64,000 bases of DNA from Streptosporangium carneum (GCF_027922005.1 NZ_BSEV01000011.1:62001-126000), one strand, 5' to 3'. Shown: positions 33,309 to 43,678, numbered from the stretch's first letter. The notes: generated from the letters alone by a model not told the origin. A program made the numbers and translations.

Positions 33309-34208
33309 GTGGGGGTCGCGACGGTTCTCCGCCGCGGGGTTCTCGACGCGCTGCGAGGCGGCCGCCTCAGGGCGCAGGTCGGCCAGGGTCAGCCGGTGCG
33401 CAGGAGGGTCGGGCAGGATCGTCCGGCTGACCGGGGCGAGGTCCGGCCCGCTGTGCAGGAGCTCGCCGGGCTCCAGCAGCCGCCAGGCCGGATTGTCGTC
33501 CATCCGCTCGCTGGCCACCACCAGCGCGGGTGCGGCGGACAGGTCGCGTGAGTGCACGCGTATCCGCCCTGCGGAGCCGCTGTGCTCGAGGTGCCGGTCG
33601 CCGTGCGGGCCGCCGGGGGCGCGCTCGAGGACGTACAGCTCGTGGGTGTCGGGGTAGCGCAGCGCCCACAGCCGGTCCGGGGTGACGAGGACCAGGTTGA
33701 GGGCGTACAGCGGCAGGTTGGCGGCGATCCACCGGGCGGCGTGCCCGATGCCCGCGCCGACGTCGCCGCCGTGAGCCCGGATCTCCTTGGTGATCAGGGC
33801 GAAAACCCGCTCGGAGTCGGTGTCGCCCCTGACCAGCGCCCGGTCGTCGCCGAGCCGCGCCTCCAGCAGGTCCAGCCCCTCGACCACCCCGTTGTGCGCG
33901 AACAGCCGCCCCTCCTGCTCGAACGGGTGGGTGTTGCGCTCCAGCAGGCCGCCGGTCGAGGCGAACCGGACGTGGGCGACGAAGGTGGTCGACCGCACCC
34001 GCTTGGCCTCCTCGGCGAAACGCCGGTCCGCGTAGGCGGCGATGGGGGCCTTGCGCGTCTCCGGCGCGCCGTCCGCGTCGAAGTAGCCGAGCCCGGTCCC
34101 GTCGGGGTCGCGGTGGCTCTGCGCGCTCAGACTGTCCGGGGCCTCCAGCAGCCAGAAGGTGGCGCGGGTCCGCCGCGGGGCGCTGCTCAGACCGAACAGG
34201 CGGCACAT
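33297..34208 (-). CDS. Class II glutamine amidotransferase
   Basis: 303 residues beginning MCRLFGLSS, so Cys2 becomes the N-terminal nucleophile after Met removal. RSTTFVAHVRFASTGG, LFAHNGVVEG and GDTDSERVFALIT are the glutamine-binding and core motifs of the YafJ/EgtC-like GATase_2 family. It hydrolyses glutamine or a gamma-glutamyl amide; with no synthase partner adjacent, the acceptor is unknown. The last residues are affected by a 33-bp repeat spanning the stop codon. Confidence 0.9.
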   Translation of the reverse strand: MCRLFGLSSAPRRTRATFWLLEAPDSLSAQSHRDPDGTGLGYFDADGAPETRKAPIAAYADRRFAEEAKRVRSTTFVAHVRFASTGGLLERNTHPFEQEGRLFAHNGVVEGLDLLEARLGDDRALVRGDTDSERVFALITKEIRAHGGDVGAGIGHAARWIAANLPLYALNLVLVTPDRLWALRYPDTHELYVLERAPGGPHGDRHLEHSGSAGRIRVHSRDLSAAPALVVASERMDDNPAWRLLEPGELLHSGPDLAPVSRTILPDPPAHRLTLADLRPEAAASQRVENPAAENRRDPHGPA

Positions 34209-34606
34209 CCCGGTCTTCTCCCCCTGGCGGCGAGAACGCGGGTACGGCTCCGCCCGCGTCCCATGCTTTCACGGGAGAACCGAAATCCAAGGATCGGAGC
34301 TCGTGTTTCCGGCCCCCGAATGGGAGCACCGATGTTTATCGGACCATGATATTCACCTCACAGGGGAGTGATTTCCGGCAGAGTGGTTTTATCAGGCATT
34401 TCCTCTCCCACGTAATCAATTCAGCTGATCCCGCATGACGGAAGTCGTCCTCCGCGATCCCTTTGGAACGATCGACCACGACGAGCCGACCACGCGGCCG
34501 GGGAGGATCGACCGCGTCGACGTCCTCGTTTTTCGCCCGGCTCAGGCCGGCCCCCGGACGGAGACCGGCGTTCGCGGCGCTCCCGTGGAGGGGCGCTCCC
34601 GTGGAG
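34209..34606. other. Intergenic region, partly AT-rich, upstream of the amidotransferase
   Basis: Holds the amidotransferase promoter. Around 34321-34430 GC content falls visibly and the sequence contains GATGTTTATCGG and CCATGATATTCA. No gene is supported. Confidence 0.5.
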
Positions 34607-34638
34607 GACGGCCCCGCCCGTGCGCGGGCGGGGCCGTC
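34607..34638 (-). terminator. Terminator hairpin downstream of the EF-G gene
   Basis: GACGGCCCCGCCCG and its complement form a perfect 14-bp stem with a TGCG tetraloop, ending 11 bases from the EF-G stop. Confidence 0.8.
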
Positions 34639-34648
34639 GCCGGACCCT

Positions 34649-36793
34649 CTAGCGGGTGGCTTCCCCGCGGCTACCGGAGCGGTTGCCCGCGGGCGTCGGC
34701 TCAGGCGCCGGGGCGTGACCGGCGGCCCGGGCGGTGAAGGTTCCCCGGCCCCGGGTCCGGCTGCGCAGCCGGGTCGCGTAGCCGAACAGCTCGGCCAGCG
34801 GCACGGTCGCGGTTATCACCGTAGTGTCCGCCCTCGCGGTTATCGCCGTAGTGTCCGCCCTCGCGGTCGTGTCCGAGACCCGGCCGCGCCGTGCCGTCAG
34901 GTCGCCCAGCACCCCGCCGACGGCGTCGTCGGGCACGGTGACCGTGACCTCGACCACCGGTTCCAGCAGCACCATCCGGCAGGCGCGCAGCGCCTCCCGC
35001 AACGCGAGCCTGCCCGCCGTACGGAACGCCATCTCCGAGGAGTCCTTGGGATGGGTGGCCCCGTCGGTCAGCGTGACCCGCAGGCCGGTCACCGGGTGGC
35101 CGCCGAGAGGCCCCTCCGCCAGGGCGTCCCGGCACCCGGCCTCCACCGCCCGGACGTACTCGCGGGGGACCCGTCCGCCGACGACGGTCGAGCGGAACAC
35201 GAAGCCGGCGGCGTCACCGGCGGCGTCCTGAGCGCCCTCCAGCGGGTCCACGTCGAGGACGACATGGGCGAACTGGCCCGCGCCGCCGTCCTGCTTGACG
35301 TGCCGGTACAGCAACCCGGACACCCCGCGGGCGACCGTCTCCCGGTGGGCCACCTGCGGTCGGCCGACGTTGACCTCCAGCCCGTGGGCACGACGGACCT
35401 TCTCCACCGCGACCTCCAGATGCAGCTCGCCCATCCCCGACAGCACCGTCTGACCTGTCTCGGCGTCGGTCCGTACGGCCAGCGAGGGATCCTCCTCGAC
35501 CAGCCGCGCCAACGCCGCCGCCAACCGGTCGCCGTCGGTGCTCCTGCGAGCCTCGACCGCCACGAAGACCACCGGGTCCGCGACCGTCGGCGGTTCGAGG
35601 ACCAGCGGCGCCGCGGGCGCGCACAGGGTCGCCCCGGCGCGGGCCGCCTTCAGCCCGACCACCGCGACGATGTCCCCGGCGACCGCCCGGTCCACCTCGG
35701 TGTGCCGGTCGGCCTGCACGCGCAGGATCCGGCCGATCCGCTCGACGCGTCCCGCGCCGGCGTCCGACACCATGTCTCCCTTCCGCGCCGTTCCCGAGTA
35801 CACACGCAGGTGGGTCAGCCGCCCGGTGGCGGTCGAACTCACCTTGAACACCAGCGCGGCGAACGGCGCGGCCGGGTCGGCGGCACGCTCGCACACCGTG
35901 CCGTCCCAGGTGCCGCGCACCGCGGGCACCTCCGCGGGAGAGGGCAGGTAGGACACGACGGCGTCCAGCAGCGGCTCGATCCCCCGGTCGCGGTAGGCCG
36001 ATCCGCACAACACCACCACGCCCTCCCCGGTGCGGGTCAGGTCGCGCAGCGCCGTGGACAGAGTCCGCGCGGAGATCGACGACTCCGCGCAGAACTCCTC
36101 CAGCGCGACCGGGTGCAGTTCGGCCACCGTCTCCTCCAGCAGCCTGCGCCGCCGGTGCGCCTCTTCCCTCAGGGCCTCGGGCACCGGCCCCTCGGCGCAG
36201 GCGTCGCCCCCTTCGGCCCAGACCAGCGACCGCATCCGCAGCAGGTCCACCACTCCGACGAACCCGTCCTCCTGTCCGATCGGCAGCTGCACCACCAGCG
36301 GAGCCTCGTGCAACCGCTCGCGGATCGACTCGACCGCCGCGTCGAGGTCCGCGCCGGCGCGGTCCAGCTTGTTGACGAAGGCGATCCGCGGCACGCCGTA
36401 CCGGTCGGCCCGCCGCCACACCGCCTCGCTCTGCGGCTCGACTCCCGCGACGCCGTCGAAAACCGCGATCGCGCCGTCGAGCACCCGCAGCGAGCGCTCC
36501 ACCTCGTCGGAGAAGTCGACGTGGCCCGGGGTGTCGATCAGGTTGATCCGGTGGTCGTCCCAGACGCAGCTCACCGCCGCGGCGAAGATGGTGATCCCAC
36601 GATCACGCTCCTGGGAGTCGAAGTCGGTGACGGTCGTCCCGTCGTGCACCTCGCCACGCCTGTGGGTGGCGCCGGTGACGAACAGGATCCGTTCGGTGAC
36701 GGTGGTCTTGCCGGCGTCGACGTGGGCGAGGATGCCCAGGTTGCGGACGCCGTTCAGCTGGTCGGTGAGATGACGGTGCGGGTTGGCGCGCAC
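34649..36793 (-). CDS. Elongation factor G paralogue (FusA2-like GTPase)
   Basis: 714 residues from a GTG at 36791-36793. All five domains of EF-G are recognisable: G1 [10 protein letters not shown]3 DTPGHVDF, G4 NKLDRAGAD, then domain III-V with [14 protein letters not shown] and [16 protein letters not shown]. It differs from the housekeeping EF-G in lacking the usual rps12-rps7-fusA-tuf context and in carrying a nine-residue insertion in domain V made by a 27-bp tandem repeat. It may be a ribosome-protection or stress-specific translocase; actinomycetes often carry such second copies. Confidence 0.9.
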   Translation of the reverse strand: MRANPHRHLTDQLNGVRNLGILAHVDAGKTTVTERILFVTGATHRRGEVHDGTTVTDFDSQERDRGITIFAAAVSCVWDDHRINLIDTPGHVDFSDEVERSLRVLDGAIAVFDGVAGVEPQSEAVWRRADRYGVPRIAFVNKLDRAGADLDAAVESIRERLHEAPLVVQLPIGQEDGFVGVVDLLRMRSLVWAEGGDACAEGPVPEALREEAHRRRRLLEETVAELHPVALEEFCAESSISARTLSTALRDLTRTGEGVVVLCGSAYRDRGIEPLLDAVVSYLPSPAEVPAVRGTWDGTVCERAADPAAPFAALVFKVSSTATGRLTHLRVYSGTARKGDMVSDAGAGRVERIGRILRVQADRHTEVDRAVAGDIVAVVGLKAARAGATLCAPAAPLVLEPPTVADPVVFVAVEARRSTDGDRLAAALARLVEEDPSLAVRTDAETGQTVLSGMGELHLEVAVEKVRRAHGLEVNVGRPQVAHRETVARGVSGLLYRHVKQDGGAGQFAHVVLDVDPLEGAQDAAGDAAGFVFRSTVVGGRVPREYVRAVEAGCRDALAEGPLGGHPVTGLRVTLTDGATHPKDSSEMAFRTAGRLALREALRACRMVLLEPVVEVTVTVPDDAVGGVLGDLTARRGRVSDTTARADTTAITARADTTVITATVPLAELFGYATRLRSRTRGRGTFTARAAGHAPAPEPTPAGNRSGSRGEATR
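34809..34862. repeat. 27-bp tandem repeat in EF-G domain V
   Basis: GCGGTTATC(A/G)CCGTAGTGTC is the start of two consecutive 27-bp units (34809, 34836), followed by a partial third at 34863. On the coding strand it makes [18 protein letters not shown]. Confidence 0.92.
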
Positions 36794-37173
36794 GGTCTGT
36801 GGCCCTTCGTGAGGATCCGACAGGACAGCGCGATTCCCGGACGAAACAACCTGAGGCCAGGCCGCACACGGTGCGGCCGCGTCGGGACATGCCCGCCCGG
36901 CCACCTCGGCGCCGGGCGGAGAAGAGGTCAGGCAGTCGTCAGGGGGACATCCAGTGCCGGCCGCGCAGCCGGTACCGGGCCGACGAAGACACCAGGATCA
37001 CCTCGTACCGTGACGGGGGAACGATCGCAACGGTGCTGTGGCGCACGGCCGACCCCTCTCCCTCGTCAGAGCGCGCCGTGGCGGCGCGCCGTTCGCGGCG
37101 AGTGTATTGAAAGCGGAGCGAGAGGAAAACGGGTTTTCTCGTCGGCGACGCCCGGCCCCGCCTGCGCCGAGCC
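36794..37173. other. Leader/promoter region of the EF-G gene
   Basis: About 380 bases upstream of the EF-G start. It contains no recognisable gene; plus-strand frames here are Arg-rich shadows. A long leader would be compatible with attenuation control, but I see no clear hairpin pair. Confidence 0.45.
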
Positions 37174-37386
37174 CTACCTCAGCAGCTCAAGGACAGGGCT
37201 TTGCTCCTGCTGAGGACCCTGGAGCCGGGACTCCCGTCGGAGACGGAAGAAGCGATGCGCCGGGGCGTACAGGGCGACGACGAGCGCGGAGGTGAGGCCG
37301 ACGGTGATGACGACCGCGCCGACGAGCATGAACAGAGAGACGATGACCTCGTAGGCCAGGCCGAAGAGGACGGCGTCAAGGGACAA
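37174..37386 (-). CDS. Small membrane protein
   Basis: 70 residues from a TTG at 37384-37386 with GAGGAG seven bases upstream. Two hydrophobic segments (about 5-20 and 22-42, AVVITVGLTSALVVALY) are followed by a basic tail HRFFRLRRESR. Function unknown. Confidence 0.55.
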   Translation of the reverse strand: MSLDAVLFGLAYEVIVSLFMLVGAVVITVGLTSALVVALYAPAHRFFRLRRESRLQGPQQEQSPVLELLR

Positions 37387-37581
37387 GGCGGCTCCTCATC
37401 ACACGAGCGGACGGATCGACAGTACAGCGCCACACCGGAAACCGCCCGGCTGTGAAAGACATCTCCGACGCCGTGTGGAGAACGCCGTGTGGAAAACAGG
37501 GAACCCCTATGCCACCGGAGGCAGGTGGAGATGTCACGGCTGTATCGGCTGTCAACGGCCGCGCCTTTCCCGCCTTGGCGG

Positions 37582-37627
37582 CCGGCTCCGTGGCCCGGCC
37601 CGCTGGGCGGACGGGCCACGGAGCCGG
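37582..37627 (-). terminator. Terminator hairpin downstream of the sigma-linked membrane protein gene
   Basis: CCGGCTCCGTGGCCCG and its complement form a perfect 16-bp stem with a 14-base loop, 25 bases after the stop codon. Confidence 0.8.
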
Positions 37628-37651
37628 GTGACCGTGACGGGCCGGTGTTCG

Positions 37652-38608
37652 CTACTCCTCGATGAGGCTGTCGCGCGGACCGCCGTAGACGGGGTTGCTG
37701 TCGTAGCGCCTGTCGGTGACGAGCAGGCGGACCCTCCTCGGGTCGCGGATGAGCTCCTCCGCCTCCCAGACGATCCAGTCGTCGCCGACGGTGTCCTGGG
37801 TACGGAGTTCGCCGTAGCCGCCCGGATTGCCCGGTGGGATCGCCATGACGACGTAGGTGACCTTCAATCCACGTCTCCTGAGCTCGGGCAGGACCTCGCC
37901 GACGGTCTTCTCGTCCACCCGGAAACCGGAGAGCGAGCGGCCCTTCGTGGTCGCCAGCCGGTAGTCGGACGTGTACTCCTTCGGCTCGTGGCTCTCGTCG
38001 GGCACGAGGACGCAGGGCGCGACCGGGCCGCTCATGAGAATGGTGCTGGTGGCCTTCTCCCCGATCGTCCAGACGAAGGTCTGGCCGGGCTTGAAGAGCT
38101 TGGTGTCGATCCGCATCTGCCAGCCGCGGGCGGACTCCTCGCCGGGAATGCTCTCCGGCACGGAGTACAGGCCCGCGGGGATGTCCTGGACGTGGGTCCC
38201 GCGCGGCTCCCGGCACCACGTGCCCGCGGGCGCGTGATCGACGACGGCGGGGACGTCGAGCTCCTTCAACTGCTTCGACAGCCCCGCGGCGTCACGGAAA
38301 TCCCGGACCCTGACGTACACGACGCCGTCGGAATCCCTGGTGACCGCGTAGGAGGGCGACACGCCGCTCCGCAGCAGGCTCGGCCCCACCACGATGCCCG
38401 CGGCGAGCAGTCCCGCGCCCGCCAACGCCAGGACCGGTCGCCGGAGACGGCGCCCGCGGGGGCGAGCCGCGGACGGGCCGGGTTCTTCGGCGGTGATCGA
38501 GGCCAGCAGGGTCCGCGCCCCCGCGTCGGAAGGGCGGCCACCCGGCTGCCCCGGCTCCACCCGCGCCAGCCCGCGCGTGATCGCGTCGATGTCGTCGATG
38601 TTCCTCAC
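37652..38608 (-). CDS. CU044_5270-type membrane protein coupled to an ECF sigma factor
   Basis: 318 residues from a GTG that overlaps the sigma-factor stop (GTGA). An N-terminal cytoplasmic region (1-65), one membrane helix (LALAGAGLLAAGIVVG, about 72-87) and a large extracytoplasmic part. This layout and gene pairing are those of the actinomycete CU044_5270 family, presumed to act as an anti-sigma-like or sensor partner. No zinc-binding anti-sigma motif (HxxxCxxC) is seen. Confidence 0.8.
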   Translation of the reverse strand: MRNIDDIDAITRGLARVEPGQPGGRPSDAGARTLLASITAEEPGPSAARPRGRRLRRPVLALAGAGLLAAGIVVGPSLLRSGVSPSYAVTRDSDGVVYVRVRDFRDAAGLSKQLKELDVPAVVDHAPAGTWCREPRGTHVQDIPAGLYSVPESIPGEESARGWQMRIDTKLFKPGQTFVWTIGEKATSTILMSGPVAPCVLVPDESHEPKEYTSDYRLATTKGRSLSGFRVDEKTVGEVLPELRRRGLKVTYVVMAIPPGNPGGYGELRTQDTVGDDWIVWEAEELIRDPRRVRLLVTDRRYDSNPVYGGPRDSLIEE

Positions 38609-39150
38609 AGCTGCCTCTCCGCCGGGATCAACCGGCTTTCCGACGTGAAGCGGACGTCCGCCTCGGCGAGTGCGCGGGCGAAGCGTCTGCGGGCACGGTG
38701 GAGTCTGACGCGTACGGCGTTGCGCGACAGACCGAGCACGACGGCGATCTCCTGCCGGTCCAGGCCCTCCCAGGCGACCAGCGACAACAGCTCGCGATCG
38801 TCGTCCGACAAGCTCTGGAAGATCTGCGCGATCGCCCTCAGCTCGACTCCGCTGTCGGGCGAGGCTCCATAGAGGTCGGCCATCTCGGTGTCGAGCCGCA
38901 CGTTGCGGGCCTGGCGGCGAAACTCGCCTCGACGGTGGTTGGCCAGCACTTTGCGTGCCACGCCGTAAAGCCACAGGGCGGCTTCCTCCCCGTCCGGCAA
39001 CTCGCCTATCCGCCGCCAGGCGATGGCGAAGGTCTCCGCAACCACGTCCGCCGCGTCCTGCGGCGACGCGCAGCGGCGAACGGTGTACGCCGTGATCCGG
39101 CCGTACGTCTCTCGATAGACGATCTCGAATCTGGCTCGTGCGTCATCCAC
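38605..39150 (-). CDS. ECF-type RNA polymerase sigma factor
   Basis: 181 residues. Region 2 contains YRETYGRITAYTVRR, DAADVVAETFAIAWRR (2.2-2.3) and region 4.2 has LSLVAWEGLDRQEIAVVLGL and NAVRVRLHRARRRFARAL. It directs RNA polymerase to a set of stress or envelope promoters, controlled by the coupled membrane protein. Confidence 0.93.
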   Translation of the reverse strand: MDDARARFEIVYRETYGRITAYTVRRCASPQDAADVVAETFAIAWRRIGELPDGEEAALWLYGVARKVLANHRRGEFRRQARNVRLDTEMADLYGASPDSGVELRAIAQIFQSLSDDDRELLSLVAWEGLDRQEIAVVLGLSRNAVRVRLHRARRRFARALAEADVRFTSESRLIPAERQL

Positions 39151-39530
39151 GGGCCGTTCCCATGCCCGGTCTTCTGGGCATCCCCATGCTCGTCTCCTGA
39201 ATAGTGTGATCTGCCGACATCCACGCCTATGTAAGGAGTCGGGCCATCATTTCTCGTCAGAGCGGAGAAGTTTTGAGCATGCCGAATGCGAGCCGGGTGT
39301 TCTGATCGAGGACGAGGCCTCGCCTGCCGGGCTTGCAGGCGTGACGTCGCTCTCGTGATCACGCGGGAGCGCGGGGCCCGCCGCCCCTGACCCAGGTCTG
39401 GACCGGGTCAGATCGGCGGGGCTGCTGACGGTGGGAGGACGGGGACAGGGGCTGTCCTGGTGGCGGGGAACTCGATGATCCGGTAGGTGCGCGGCGGCAG
39501 GCGTTCGTCGTCCCCGCTCACGTTTCCGCG
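39151..39530. other. Intergenic region upstream of the sigma factor gene
   Basis: Contains the sigma operon promoter side near 39200. The remainder shows no supported gene on either strand. Confidence 0.45.
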
Positions 39531-39821
39531 TCAGTCGCCGTCCGGGGTGCCTCGTGACCACGTCTCGAACTGGAGAGCGGACGGCTGCGCGCTCTCCGCG
39601 AACCGCCTCGCCCTGTTCACGCAGTCGGGGCAGACGGTTTCCTCGACCGATCTGGCCAGGGCCTCCGCTGTCGGCTCGCGTTGGGTGCCCAACACGGTCA
39701 TGCCTGGAGGAAGACCGGTGTCGGGGTCGATCGTGATGGTGGTGACAGTCGCGGGGATGAAACCGAAGGTGCGCTTGCACGCGTAACATCTGCCGATGGT
39801 CGTGATGTGCTCGTCTCTCAT
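39531..39821 (-). CDS. Small zinc-ribbon protein
   Basis: 96 residues from the ATG at 39819-39821, which has AGGAGG 11 bases upstream; an ATG three codons earlier is too close to it. Two CxxC knuckles, CYACKRTFGF and VCPDCVNRARR, about 55 residues apart, can bind one zinc. Such proteins are common in actinomycetes and their phages; function unknown. Confidence 0.65.
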   Translation of the reverse strand: MRDEHITTIGRCYACKRTFGFIPATVTTITIDPDTGLPPGMTVLGTQREPTAEALARSVEETVCPDCVNRARRFAESAQPSALQFETWSRGTPDGD

Positions 39822-40096
39822 AAGGCGCATTCCCTCCTTTCCCGCACAGTACAACCGGAGACCTCCTCTGCGCCGGACCGCGCCGAGCACGCGCTCGACC
39901 GTCCGGACCGTGCCGCCGGCTGGACGTTCACCACGCCGAACGGCAAGGGCGAACCGCGAAGTGAAACAGCATTGATCAATCTTGCCGCCCGTCGGCGGAT
40001 GGACGGTGGGGGGAACGAGTACAACGAGATCAGCGCGCCGAGACGACCCGCTTTGCGGTGTTAGTATTTAACTCGGAAAGTTGACAAATTTCCCTA

Positions 40097-41302
40097 ATGG
40101 ATCATCATGGTGCCATGTCCAGCTCTGCCGACGCACTTCAGCGGCTCCGCCAGATGCACGAGGACGCCGTCCTCGCCGCGCTGCGTTCAGCGGGGGCGCT
40201 GAGCCGGGCACAGCTCACCCAGCACACGGGACTGTCTCGCACGACCCTGTTCGCCATCATCTCGGATCTGATCGAGCGTGGCGCCGTGGTCGAGACCGAG
40301 GCGGTGCCCACCGGGCCGCGCGGGCGCGGACGTCCGGCGTCGCTGGTCGCCCTCAACCCCGCCGCCGGTCTCCTGCTGGGGCTTGATCTGGGCAGGGGAC
40401 GCATCCGGATGGCCATCGCGAACATGGCGCACCAGGTCGTCGCGACCGAGACGGAGAACGTCCCCGCGGGGGCAGGCGTCGAGGAGTTGACCGAGGCCAC
40501 GATGCGGCTGGTCCGCCGGGTGGCGGAGGAGCGGGAAGTACGGCTGGACGCGCTGAAGTCGGTGGGAATCGGGCTGGTGGGCGTCGTCGGCGAGCCCACC
40601 CTGCCCGCCGGGACCGTGTCCGCCCGATACCTGCCGATGACCCGGCGGATCGCCGAGGAGTTCGGCGTGCAGGTCATGGTCGACAACAACGCGAGACTGG
40701 CGGCGCTGGCCGAGGCCACCTGGGGGGTGGCCAGGCTGGTCCGCGACATGGTCTATGTGCGCTGGTCGGTGGGGGTGGGCGGCGGTTTCCTCTGCGGAGG
40801 CAGGCTGCTGCGCGGAGCGCACGGGGCGGCGGGGGAGCTCGGACACGTCTCCCTCGACCCCCGCGGGCTGCCCTGCCACTGCGGGGGCCGCGGTTGCCTG
40901 GAGGGCAGGGTCGGAGGCCAGGCGCTGCTGGAGGCCTGCGCGGCCAGAGGCGTCCCGCTGGCCGGCATCGACGCCCTGGTCGCCGCGGCCCAGGACAGGG
41001 TCGCGGAGGTGTGCGAGGTCGTCTCGGCCGCCGCGGCGGACCTGGGCCGGGTGCTGGCGGGCACCGTCACGCAGCTCGATCCCGAGCAGGTCGTCGTCGG
41101 CGGGGAGCTCGCCGCGCTGGGCAGTCTGGTTCTCGGCCCGATCGACGCGGCGATATCCGGGCAGGCGCTGCCGAGGTCGCCGCGGCGGATCAAGGTGATG
41201 CCGGCCGACCTCGGTGCGAACGCCTCGGCCATGGGCGCGATCGCTCTGCTGCTGCACGAGGAGCCCTCGGTTCCCCTGCATCTGCGGTCCGCCACTTCCT
41301 GA
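40097..41302 (+). CDS. ROK family transcriptional regulator
   Basis: 401 residues. An N-terminal winged helix-turn-helix (LSRAQLTQHTGLSRTTLFAI) precedes the ROK sugar-binding/kinase fold with LLLGLDLGRGRIRMAI and LGHVSLDPRGLPCHCGGRG, including the CxCGxxGCxE zinc motif (CHCGGRGCLE). The ATP-binding residues look incomplete, consistent with a repressor responding to a sugar or sugar phosphate. It begins the sulfated-glycan locus and probably regulates it. A second ATG at 40115 is also possible. Confidence 0.92.
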   Translation: MDHHGAMSSSADALQRLRQMHEDAVLAALRSAGALSRAQLTQHTGLSRTTLFAIISDLIERGAVVETEAVPTGPRGRGRPASLVALNPAAGLLLGLDLGRGRIRMAIANMAHQVVATETENVPAGAGVEELTEATMRLVRRVAEEREVRLDALKSVGIGLVGVVGEPTLPAGTVSARYLPMTRRIAEEFGVQVMVDNNARLAALAEATWGVARLVRDMVYVRWSVGVGGGFLCGGRLLRGAHGAAGELGHVSLDPRGLPCHCGGRGCLEGRVGGQALLEACAARGVPLAGIDALVAAAQDRVAEVCEVVSAAAADLGRVLAGTVTQLDPEQVVVGGELAALGSLVLGPIDAAISGQALPRSPRRIKVMPADLGANASAMGAIALLLHEEPSVPLHLRSATS

Positions 41303-41334
41303 CCGCCGCTCGGCTCACGCGGTCGAGCGGAGGC

Positions 41335-42333
41335 TCATCGCGGGGTGGCGGCGCAGCGGAAGCCGGTGTGGCCGGTGGACGAGTCGGGGGTGTTGCCCGT
41401 GCGGGCGGCCACGCGGTAGCGGTTGCAGTAGGAGTCGTGGCACAGGTAGGAGCCGCCTCGCACCACGCGGGCCGTACCCGTCGCGGGGCCCTGCGGGTCG
41501 ATCCGGGTCCGCGGCGACTCGGTCGCGTGCCAGTCGTTGCTCCACCGGTCGGCGCACCACTCCCAGACGTTGCCCGAGGTGTTGTGCAGGCCGTAGCCGT
41601 TGGGGGCGAAGGCGTCGGCCGGAGCGGTTCCGGCGTAGCCGTCCTCCGCGGTGTCGGCGTGCGGGAAACGGCCCTGCCAGATGTTGCACCGGTGCTCGCC
41701 GTCCGGTGTCAGCTCGTTCCCCCAGGGGTAGCGGGCCTGCGCCAGCCCGCCGCGGGCGGCCATCTCCCACTCGGCCTCGGTGGGCAGACGCTTGCCCGCC
41801 CAGGCGGCGTAGGCGGCGGCGTCGTTCCAGGAGACGTGGACCACGGGGTGGTCCTGCCGGGAGGCGACGGTGGAGTCGGGCCCTTCGGGAGAACGCCAGG
41901 TCGCGCCGACGACCGCCAGCCACCACGGAGCGCCGGGCACATGGCCGCCGACGGCGTGGCGGCGGTCGGCGAGGCGGTGGAAGACGTAGGACCAGCCGAA
42001 CCGCTCGGCCTCCGTCCGGTAGCCGGTGGCCTCGGCGAACACGGCGAACTCCGCGTTGGTCACGCACGTCGCGTCGATCAGGAACGGACGCAGCGTCACC
42101 TCCCGGATCGGTCCCTCGCCGTCGGCCGCCCAGCCGTCCGGGTCCTCGCCGCCCATCAGGAAGGTCCCGCCAGGGACGGTCACCATGCTCTCCGCGGTCT
42201 CCGCGGGGTCGCGGCGGCGGGCCGGGGACAGGGGCGTCTCGACGGTGTCGGCGAGGCCGATCCGGTACGCGGGCGCCGGGACCGTCACAGGTGTCCGCGC
42301 GGGGTCCCCGCCGGGGGAGCAGCAGCTGATCAT
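41335..42333 (-). CDS. Formylglycine-generating enzyme (sulfatase-modifying factor)
   Basis: 332 residues. SUMF1-type fold with GGTFLMGGEDPDGWAADGEGP and WEMAARGG; the catalytic cysteine pair is Cys298 and Cys303 in GGSYLCHDSYCNRYR. It converts the cysteine of a C-x-P-x-R motif into C-alpha-formylglycine. Its obvious client is the sulfatase at 46105-47592 (CTPAR). ATG at 42331-42333 has GAAGGA upstream. Convergent with the ROK gene. Confidence 0.94.
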   Translation of the reverse strand: MISCCSPGGDPARTPVTVPAPAYRIGLADTVETPLSPARRRDPAETAESMVTVPGGTFLMGGEDPDGWAADGEGPIREVTLRPFLIDATCVTNAEFAVFAEATGYRTEAERFGWSYVFHRLADRRHAVGGHVPGAPWWLAVVGATWRSPEGPDSTVASRQDHPVVHVSWNDAAAYAAWAGKRLPTEAEWEMAARGGLAQARYPWGNELTPDGEHRCNIWQGRFPHADTAEDGYAGTAPADAFAPNGYGLHNTSGNVWEWCADRWSNDWHATESPRTRIDPQGPATGTARVVRGGSYLCHDSYCNRYRVAARTGNTPDSSTGHTGFRCAATPR

Positions 42334-42871
42334 CCCGTCCTTCTCAGTGATCGTGTACGGCGTGGTTCCTCGTGCGACGACCGCCGGCCCGCCGGCGACC
42401 GGCCGGGAGCCCTCGCCGGCTCGTCGCCGTGGTCGTCCCGTCCCCGTCGGAGGGGCGGCCGGGGTTCATGTCCTGGCATCGGTGAGATAATTTTGACCGA
42501 GCCTCGGAAAAAATGGAAGACATCGCCGGGCGCGAGGTTCCGGGATCCGACGCTCCGCCGCACTAGGGAGCGGTGGTCACCGGCCGCCTACCTCCGACTG
42601 CCGGTCTCGCGGTGTCCGCAGACCTCCAGCAAGCCTGATGAGTTGTTTTTGTCGATCTGTTGACCAAAACAGCGATTCTGAGCACACTGGCGGGCATGTC
42701 GCAACGTCTGGAGGGGGGTCGGCGAGCTGTGCCGGGGGCACGAAGAACGGCTGCCGGCCTGTTGCGCAGACAGTACCGCCGCGGGAGCCGCCGCCGACCC
42801 GGTGTCCGACCGTGCCCAGCAGCTCACGTCTTGTCGAAGAGGATGTTCCAAGTGACGATTGACCGCCGGCC
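42334..42871. other. Divergent regulatory region between FGE and ABC permease genes
   Basis: Contains promoters for both directions. At 42646-42660 the sequence has GTCGATCTGTTGAC flanked by T and A runs; a related GTCAA-n5-TTGAC palindrome lies before the hexosaminidase gene. No coding sequence is supported here. Confidence 0.45.
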
Positions 42872-43678
42872 ATGACCGCCGTGACCGTTCCCGACACTCC
42901 CACCCCCACCCCCGAACGCCGCCGGACGCGCAGGCCGGTGCGCGGCATCGGCCTCAACGTGATCGCTGTGGTGCTGGGCCTCGGGATCTGGACCCTGCTC
43001 TCCAGATCCGGCATCCAGGGGCTCTCCGGTCCCGTCGAGGTGGCCGTCCGAGGCGCCGAGCTGATCGCGGACGGCACCCTCCCGGCCGACATCCTCGCCA
43101 GCCTGCGCCGGGTCTTCACCGGCTTCGCGCTGGGGACCGCGCTCGCCGTCCCGGTCGGCTTCCTCATGGGCTGGTACGGCACCGCCCGCGGCCTCATCGA
43201 GCCCTACGTCCAGTTCTTCCGCACCATCCCGCCGCTGGCGATCATCCCGCTGGCGATCCTGCTGATGGGCATCGGAGAGACCCCCAAGGTCTTCGTCATC
43301 TTCCTGGCCGCCTTCCTGTCCAGCGTGGTGGCGACCTTCCAGGGGGTGATGGACGTGGACAAGACGTTGATCAACGCCGCCCGGGTGCTGGGCGCCTCCG
43401 ACCGGGTCATCTTCCTCAAGGTCGTGGTCCCGGCCTCCACCCCGTTCATCATCGTCGGCATGCGCATCGGTCTGGGCGCGGCGTGGGGCACCCTGGTCGC
43501 CGCCGAACTGATCGCCGCCCAGGAGGGGCTGGGCTACCGGATGCAGCAGGCCCAGCTCTACTACGACCTTCCGACGATCTTCGTCGGGCTGATCAGCATC
43601 GGCGTGCTCGGACTGGCCATGGACCGCCTGCTGCTCCTGGCCGAGCGTCGCCTCACCGGATGGCAGGAACGCCGATGA
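42872..43678 (+). CDS. ABC importer permease (SsuC/TauC/NrtB type)
   Basis: 268 residues with about six membrane helices. The EAA loop region is [28 protein letters not shown], as in permeases for aliphatic sulfonates, taurine or nitrate. Translationally coupled (ATGA) with the ATPase gene. In this locus, flanked by sulfatase genes, a sulfonate or sulfate-ester substrate is more likely than nitrate. Confidence 0.92.
   Translation: MTAVTVPDTPTPTPERRRTRRPVRGIGLNVIAVVLGLGIWTLLSRSGIQGLSGPVEVAVRGAELIADGTLPADILASLRRVFTGFALGTALAVPVGFLMGWYGTARGLIEPYVQFFRTIPPLAIIPLAILLMGIGETPKVFVIFLAAFLSSVVATFQGVMDVDKTLINAARVLGASDRVIFLKVVVPASTPFIIVGMRIGLGAAWGTLVAAELIAAQEGLGYRMQQAQLYYDLPTIFVGLISIGVLGLAMDRLLLLAERRLTGWQERR

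Noticed and set aside
36799..37110. 103-codon plus-strand frame opposite the EF-G leader
   Set aside because: Arg-rich composition and no start signal; treated as a shadow.
39681..40064. Plus-strand frame ending near the ROK promoter (contains TTPNGKGEPRSETALINLAA)
   Set aside because: Mostly overlaps the zinc-ribbon gene on the other strand; the tail might be a gene remnant but I could not place it in a family.
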